Shown: positions 59,167 to 64,000 of the stretch, one piece after another
Layout of the letters: each line of letters begins with the position of its first letter
How positions within the stretch are numbered: position 1 is the first letter of the stretch
Origin: JACCVG01 sp963790245
GTDB lineage: Bacteria; Actinomycetota; Thermoleophilia; Solirubrobacterales; Thermoleophilaceae
Assembly (NCBI GenBank): GCA_963790245.1
Contig: CAWBNP010000002.1
Location: forward strand, 1,612,001 to 1,676,000
Length of the DNA stretch: 64,000 bases
Direction of reading: 5' to 3'
Translations under genes and position numbers: made by a program
The notes under the pieces: generated by a model
Seen by the model: the letters and a program-made list of their open reading frames with translations, nothing else
What the model was told of the DNA's origin: nothing
The model's database searches: none

Positions 59167-59853
59167 TCAGGTTCTACGGCAGCCTCCCGTTGCCTGCTCG
59201 ATTGCGCGCGCGAACACCGCGTCGAGCATCGGTGCGGTCAGCTTGCCGGTAAACGTGTTCTGCTGACTGGGATGGAAACAGCCGAGCAGGTCGGGACCGT
59301 CCTGCACCGGGTGTTCGGCGCCGTGCCCGAATCGTGGTTTAGGCCTGATCCCGAGCAGCCGACAAGCGGCATCCCAACCGAAGGCGCCGAGGCAGACGAT
59401 CGTGCGGACCTCGACGAGCAGACCCAGTTCGACTTGCGCGAACGGCAGGCAGTTGTCGCGCTCCTCCGGTGTCGGCTTGTTTGCCGGTGGGGCGCAGCGA
59501 ACAGCTGCTGCGACGTACGCGTCCTTCAGCCGCAGCCCGTCGTCGAGGTGGGCCGAGGTCGGTTGATTGGCGAGTCCCGCCCGGTGCATCGCGGCAAACA
59601 GCCAATCCCCCGATCGGTCGCCGGTGAAAACCCGACCGGTGCGGTTGGCGCCGTGGGCGGCGGGAGCCAGGCCCAGCACGAGGATGCGCGCCTGCGGATC
59701 GCCGAATCCCGGCACCGGGCGACCCCAGTAGACCTGGTCGCGGAAGGCGGCTCGCTTCTCACGCGCGACCTGCTCGCGCCAGCTGACGAGCCGCGGGCAG
59801 GCACGGCAGTCGACGATCTCGTCCGCGAGCGTCTCGAGTGTGTGTTCCGGCAC
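59167..59853 (-). CDS. Family 5 uracil-DNA glycosylase (UDGb)
   Basis: This 228-residue enzyme removes deaminated bases from DNA. Motif 1 GLAPAAHGANRTGR (about 61-74) lacks the catalytic Asp/Asn of families 1 and 4 and is typical of family 5 (UDGb), which acts on U, hypoxanthine and others. C16, C19, C120 and C135 form a [4Fe-4S] site. Motif 2 is CFHPSQQNT near residue 192. Strong match to the Thermus-type UDGb pattern. Start at ATG. It is divergent from metH by about 64 bp. Confidence 0.92.
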   Translation of the reverse strand: MPEHTLETLADEIVDCRACPRLVSWREQVAREKRAAFRDQVYWGRPVPGFGDPQARILVLGLAPAAHGANRTGRVFTGDRSGDWLFAAMHRAGLANQPTSAHLDDGLRLKDAYVAAAVRCAPPANKPTPEERDNCLPFAQVELGLLVEVRTIVCLGAFGWDAACRLLGIRPKPRFGHGAEHPVQDGPDLLGCFHPSQQNTFTGKLTAPMLDAVFARAIEQATGGCRRT

Positions 59854-59917
59854 AGCTCGACCTTAGGACCCGGCCGCTCGAACCGCTGGCTTGGGGCCCG
59901 GGCTACCATGGGCGGTT

Positions 59918-62900
59918 ATGCCTGACCGCGACTACAGGGCAGCGACCCGCGAGCGAATCGTCGTCTTCGACGGCGGCATGGGCGCGACGCTCGAGCAGTT
60001 CGATCTGACCGAGGCCGACTACGGCGGGCTCCAGGGCAAGTGCCACGAAGCGCTGATCCTCAACCGGCCCGACGTGATCGAGGACGTCCACAGCTCGATG
60101 CTCGACGCAGGAGCCGAGGTGCTCGAGACCGATACCTTCCAGGCGAGCCGGATCAAGCTCGAGGAGTGGGGGCTCGCCGAGCACACCCACGAGATCAATC
60201 TCAAGGCGGCGCAGATCGCTCGCAAGGCCGCGGGCGAGCACCGCTTCGTCGCCGGATCGATCGGGCCGACCGGCCATCTGCCGGCGAGCGACGACCCGAC
60301 CCTCGGCGCGATCCGCTTCCACGAGCTGCGCGAGGTCTTCCGCGAACAGTCTGTCGGGCTCGTCGAGGGCGGCAGCGACCTCCTGATCATCGAGACCGCG
60401 CAGGACATCCTCGAGGTCAAGGCGGCGATCTTCGGAGCGCGCGACGCCTTTGCCGAACTCGGCCGCTCCGTGCCGATCCAGGCCTCGGTCTCGCTGCTGC
60501 CCAACGGCGGGAAGATGCTGCTGGGGACCGACATCCAAGCGGTGCTGACGACGCTCGTCGCGCTGCGGGTCGACGTGCTGGGGCTCAACTGCTCGACCGG
60601 GCCCGAGGACATGCGCGATGCGATCCGCTACCTCGGCGAGCATTCGCCGGTTCCGGTCCACTGCATCCCGAACGCCGGTCTGCCGCTGCAGGGCCCCGAC
60701 GGCGAGACGATCTTCCCCGAGGAGCCGGAGCCGCTGGCGGCGACGCTCGGTGAGTTCGTCGAGCGCTACGGCGTCTCGATCGTCGGCGGCTGCTGCGGCA
60801 CGACGCCCGAGCACATCCGGGCGATCGTCGAGCGGGTCGGCGACCACCCGGTCGCGCCCCGCCCCGCACCTGGCCCGCCGCAGCTCTCGAGCATGATGAC
60901 CGCCGCGACGCTCGTCCAGGAGCCTGCGCCGACGCTCGTCGGTGAGCGCGTCAACTCACAGGGATCGCGCAAGGCTAAGGAGCTGCTGCTCGCTGACGAT
61001 TACGACGGTCTCGTGCAGGTCGCCGAGGACCAGGTGACCGGCGGTGCCCACGTACTCGATGTCTGCGTCGCACTGACCGAGCGCGCCGACGAGGACGAGC
61101 AGATGCGACAGGTGGTCAAGCGGATCTCGCTGACCCAGCCTGCACCGATCCAGATCGACTCGACAGAGCCGGATGTGATCCGCGCGGCGCTCGAGCAGAT
61201 CCCGGGCCGCGCGATCGTCAACTCGGTCAACCTCGAGGCCGGCCGCGACAAGCTCGACCTCGTCGTCCCGCTCGCCCGCGAGCATGGCGCGGCTGTGATC
61301 GCGCTGACGATCGACGAGGTCGGGATGGGCAAGACGGCCGAGCGCAAGTTCGAGATCGCCAAGCGGATCAAGCAGTACGCCTGCGACGAGCACGGCCTCG
61401 ATCCCGAACTGCTGATCTTCGACCTGCTGACCTTCACGCTGACGACCGGCGACGAGGAGTGGCGACCCTCCGCAGTCGCGACGATCGAGGCAATCCGCGA
61501 GCTCAAGCAGGTGCTGCCCGAGGTCAAGACCTCGCTCGGGGTCTCGAACGTCTCCTTCGGTGTCGGCCAGCCGGCGCGCGCGGTGATCAACTCGGTCTTT
61601 CTCCACCACTGCGTCGAGGCGGGGCTCGATCTCGCGATGGTCAACCCCAACCACATCACCCCGTACGGCGAGATCTCCGAGTTCGAGCGCGGCCTCGCCG
61701 ACGACCTCGTCTTCAACCGCTCCGAGGACGCGCTCGAGAAGCTGATCGAGCACTTCGAGTCCAAGGGCGAGGTCGCCGAGGACGAGGCCGAGGATCCGAC
61801 CGCCGGAATGGAGCCAGAAGAGGCGCTCCACTGGCACATCCTGCGGCGCAAGAAGGACGGCGTCGAGGAGTGGATCGACCGCTCGGTCGAGAAGATCGGC
61901 GCGGTGCCGACGCTCAACGGCGTGCTGTTGCCCGCGATGAAGGAGGTCGGCGACAAGTTCGGCGCGGGTGAGCTGATTCTGCCGTTCGTCCTGCAGTCGG
62001 CGGAGGTGATGAAGCGCGCGGTCGCCCAGCTCGAGAACTACCTCGACCGGATCGATGGCCATACGAAGGGCAAGGTCGTGATCGCGACGGTCTTTGGTGA
62101 CGTGCACGACATCGGCAAGTCGCTCGTCAACACGATCCTGACCAACAACGGCTATACGGTGATCGACCTCGGCAAGCAGGTCCCCGTCGACACGATCATC
62201 AACGCGGCGGTCGAGCACGACGCCGACGCGATCGGCCTCTCGGCGCTGCTCGTCTCGACTTCGAAGCAGATGCCGATCTGCATAGGGGAGCTCCACGGCC
62301 GCGGCCTCGAGTTCCCGGTCCTGATCGGCGGTGCCGCGATCAACCGAGACTTCGGCAGGCGGGCGCTCTACCCCGCGGGCAAGGAATCCGATGAGACCTA
62401 TGACCCCGGCGTTTTCTATTGCAAGGACGCCTTCCAGGGCCTGGACACGATGGACGCGCTGGTCGACGGCGACGCGCGCGGCGCGCTGGTCGAGCGCATC
62501 CACGCCGAGGCCAAGGAGCTTCGCGAGCGGCCTGTCGTCATCGATGACGGGCCGCCGACGACCGACGCCAGCGCCCGGTCGACCGCGCAGACCGACAACC
62601 CGATTCCGGAGCCACCTTTCTGGGGCTCTCGGGAGATCGAGTCCGACCTCGCGGAGGTTTACCCCCACCTCGATCGCCACGTCCTGTTCAAGCTCCATTG
62701 GGGCGGTCGCGGCGTCAAGGGCGAGGAGTGGACGAAGCTGCTCGCCGAGGAGTTCGAGCCGCGGCTCGAGCGGATGTGGGCCGAGCAGGACTACCTCCGC
62801 CCCCGAGCGCGCCTCGGCTACTTCCCCTGCAACGCCGACGGCAACGAACTGGTCGTCTTCGATCCCGATCAGCCCGATGTCGAGCTCGAGCGACTCGTCT

Positions 62901-63433
62901 TCCCGCGCCAGCCGCGCCACGACCGGATCTGCCTCGCCGACTTCTTCCGGCCGATCGACTCCGGTGAGCGTGACCTCGTCGCGCTTCAGGGCGTGACGGT
63001 CGGCCCCGAGGTGACCGAGGTGATCGAGCGGCTCGAGCGCGAGGGCGAGTTTGCCGAGCAGCTCTACGTCCACGGGATCGGCGTCCAATCGGCCGAAGGG
63101 CTGGCCGAGTGGCTGCACTCGCGGGTCCGTCACGAGCTCGGGATCGAGCCCGACCAGGGACGACGCTACTCGTGGGGATACCCGGCCTGCCCGGACCAGT
63201 CCGAGCACGAGAAGGTATGGCGGTTGCTCGGCCTCGGCGAGATCGGGATGACCCTCTCCGACGGCTTCGCGGTGATGCCCGAGCAGTCGACGGTCGCGAT
63301 CGTCGCCCACCATCCGCAAGCGGTTTACTTCGGCATGAAGTCAGGGTTCATCCCGAAGGAGAAGGCGCCTGACGAGCTGATCGCGGGCACCGACCGTGGC
63401 GGAGAACTCGTTGGCGAGCCAGAGCTCGGCTGA
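59918..63433 (+). CDS. metH: Cobalamin-dependent methionine synthase
   Basis: This 1171-residue enzyme makes methionine from homocysteine using methyltetrahydrofolate. It has the homocysteine domain (about 1-320, VFDGGMGATLEQFDL, then GLNCSTGP and GGCCGTTPEHI giving the zinc Cys set) and the pterin-binding domain (about 345-610, GERVNSQGSRKAKELLL). The cobalamin domain (about 650-860) has the DVHDIGKSLV cobalt ligand H730. The C-terminal activation domain (about 890-1150) includes YSWGYPACPD with reductive-activation residues. Start is the ATG before PDRDYRAATRERI. No cobalamin riboswitch fits the 64-bp leader. The next gene overlaps its end by 23 bases. Confidence 0.95.
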   Translation: MPDRDYRAATRERIVVFDGGMGATLEQFDLTEADYGGLQGKCHEALILNRPDVIEDVHSSMLDAGAEVLETDTFQASRIKLEEWGLAEHTHEINLKAAQIARKAAGEHRFVAGSIGPTGHLPASDDPTLGAIRFHELREVFREQSVGLVEGGSDLLIIETAQDILEVKAAIFGARDAFAELGRSVPIQASVSLLPNGGKMLLGTDIQAVLTTLVALRVDVLGLNCSTGPEDMRDAIRYLGEHSPVPVHCIPNAGLPLQGPDGETIFPEEPEPLAATLGEFVERYGVSIVGGCCGTTPEHIRAIVERVGDHPVAPRPAPGPPQLSSMMTAATLVQEPAPTLVGERVNSQGSRKAKELLLADDYDGLVQVAEDQVTGGAHVLDVCVALTERADEDEQMRQVVKRISLTQPAPIQIDSTEPDVIRAALEQIPGRAIVNSVNLEAGRDKLDLVVPLAREHGAAVIALTIDEVGMGKTAERKFEIAKRIKQYACDEHGLDPELLIFDLLTFTLTTGDEEWRPSAVATIEAIRELKQVLPEVKTSLGVSNVSFGVGQPARAVINSVFLHHCVEAGLDLAMVNPNHITPYGEISEFERGLADDLVFNRSEDALEKLIEHFESKGEVAEDEAEDPTAGMEPEEALHWHILRRKKDGVEEWIDRSVEKIGAVPTLNGVLLPAMKEVGDKFGAGELILPFVLQSAEVMKRAVAQLENYLDRIDGHTKGKVVIATVFGDVHDIGKSLVNTILTNNGYTVIDLGKQVPVDTIINAAVEHDADAIGLSALLVSTSKQMPICIGELHGRGLEFPVLIGGAAINRDFGRRALYPAGKESDETYDPGVFYCKDAFQGLDTMDALVDGDARGALVERIHAEAKELRERPVVIDDGPPTTDASARSTAQTDNPIPEPPFWGSREIESDLAEVYPHLDRHVLFKLHWGGRGVKGEEWTKLLAEEFEPRLERMWAEQDYLRPRARLGYFPCNADGNELVVFDPDQPDVELERLVFPRQPRHDRICLADFFRPIDSGERDLVALQGVTVGPEVTEVIERLEREGEFAEQLYVHGIGVQSAEGLAEWLHSRVRHELGIEPDQGRRYSWGYPACPDQSEHEKVWRLLGLGEIGMTLSDGFAVMPEQSTVAIVAHHPQAVYFGMKSGFIPKEKAPDELIAGTDRGGELVGEPELG

Positions 63434-64000
63434 CCTCCCCGAGGCCGCTGTCGGTGCGGTGCTCGCCGTCGAAACGACCGAGGCCGGCACGCGACTTCGG
63501 CTCGAGGTTCGCCGCCGTGACGGGTCGGCTCCGTTCGAGGCGCATTACTCCGACCAGCTGCCCGCACCGGCGGCCGTCTACGAGGGTGCGGAGGACGTCT
63601 TCGTGAAGCTCGCGCCGGACCGCCGTACCGTGCTCGCGGTCGGTGTTCCGGGGATCGCGCACGAACCACTCGAAGTGTTGTCGACAGCGCCAGCCGACCA
63701 GGCGGGCCGCGCGATCGACATGGCCTTCGAGCTCCAGCGTGCCCAAGGTCAGTCCGTTCCGGCATGGGCCGAGACGGGGACCAAGATCTACGCCCGCACG
63801 ATGGTCGGCGTGATGACGCGGTTGGTTCGGTCGCTCGCCCACCTGGCGATGCCGCGCTGGCAGCCCGCGATGCGCGCGATCGACGGCCTGAGCTACCGCG
63901 CCTGGATTCGGACCACGGCCGTCGTGATGGCTGAGGAGCTCCCCCAGGAGCGCTGGGACGCCCGGGCGCGGGAACTCGGCGTCACCCCTCCGGGCGGGTT
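63411..64000 (+). CDS. Unknown protein, 3' end beyond window
   Basis: Reading starts at a TTG preceded by GGAG six bases upstream and inside the end of metH, so it is probably translationally coupled. About 196 residues are visible. The first 80 form strands (AVLAVETTEAGTRLRLEVRR, VFVKLAPDRRTVLAVG). Then a helix-rich region begins (DQAGRAIDMAFELQRAQGQS, ARTMVGVMTRLVRSLAHLAM, SYRAWIRTTAVVMAEELP). I do not recognise a family. No signal peptide is seen. Possible involvement in cobalamin or methionine metabolism is suggested only by position. Confidence 0.6.
   Translation, partial: MASQSSADLPEAAVGAVLAVETTEAGTRLRLEVRRRDGSAPFEAHYSDQLPAPAAVYEGAEDVFVKLAPDRRTVLAVGVPGIAHEPLEVLSTAPADQAGRAIDMAFELQRAQGQSVPAWAETGTKIYARTMVGVMTRLVRSLAHLAMPRWQPAMRAIDGLSYRAWIRTTAVVMAEELPQERWDARARELGVTPPGG

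Noticed and set aside
59854..59917. Cobalamin or SAM riboswitch upstream of metH
   Set aside because: The gap of about 64 bp is too short and shows no conserved B12-box.
60956..63319. 787-codon minus-strand ORF opposite metH
   Set aside because: Antisense to a canonical MetH; composition is that of a mirrored frame.

Overview
The window is a chromosomal stretch of a strongly GC-rich bacterium with dense, often overlapping genes and many GTG/TTG starts. Gene content points to Actinomycetota, most likely Thermoleophilia (Solirubrobacterales-like); this is inference. Indicators are an F420-associated HExxH metalloprotease, Ku plus a stand-alone LigD-type polymerase, a full-length Lhr helicase, PolX, VanW, a CsoR copper repressor, a sigma/DUF4349 pair, and secreted proteins made of Ig-like modules plus calcium-binding beta-roll repeats. 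No rRNA, tRNA, CRISPR array, transposase or phage gene was seen.

Layout. 1-7.3 kb: drug-type ABC exporter (cut by the window edge), succinate-semialdehyde dehydrogenase, a secreted beta-roll protein, lipoproteins, an acetyltransferase overlapping fumarase, and a MarR regulator. 7.4-10.3 kb: a coupled pair of paralogous Ig-like/beta-roll surface proteins. 10.3-22.2 kb: housekeeping and metabolism (IleS, cupin dioxygenase-like protein, a 59-residue tautomerase, thioredoxin, sugar porter, polyprenol-phosphate mannosyltransferase-like enzyme, PolX, trehalose-phosphatase, a TauE/SafE exporter split into two half-genes, hemolysin III, PAC2). 22.2-34.6 kb: a UvrD-like helicase fused to a PD-(D/E)XK FeS nuclease, an inositol-phosphatase-like enzyme coupled to a GH3 lipoprotein, a CADD-like diiron protein, Ku and LigD polymerase, the F420-associated metalloprotease, a CehA-type metallohydrolase and VanW.

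34.7-38.8 kb is a copper island. CopA, a frameshifted cupredoxin-like gene and a tiny CGHC ORF run leftward; a DUF4396 membrane protein and CsoR run rightward. Two CsoR-type operators sit between them, and the left end abuts the 3' remnant of an M23 peptidase gene. 39-47 kb: a membrane-anchored sulfite-oxidase-like molybdoenzyme, a fasciclin lipoprotein, a histone/HbhA-like basic protein, Mrp, a 7Fe ferredoxin, an NDUFA9-like protein, and groES-groEL behind a CIRCE operator. 47-64 kb: ASCH and Nudix proteins, a Crp-type regulator, an ECF sigma factor with a DUF4349 membrane partner, glycerophosphodiesterase, Nei-type glycosylase, a second ABC exporter, Lhr, two small exported proteins, a family-5 uracil-DNA glycosylase, MetH, and a truncated unknown gene.

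Recurring themes are DNA repair (PolX, AddB/Adn-like helicase-nuclease, Ku/LigD-Pol, Nei, UDGb, Lhr), copper handling, and envelope or secreted proteins. The strongest leads are the CADD-like protein with conserved sacrificial Tyr and Lys positions, the copper island with its twin operators and decaying genes, the split TauE/SafE pair, and the Ig-like/beta-roll surface protein family.
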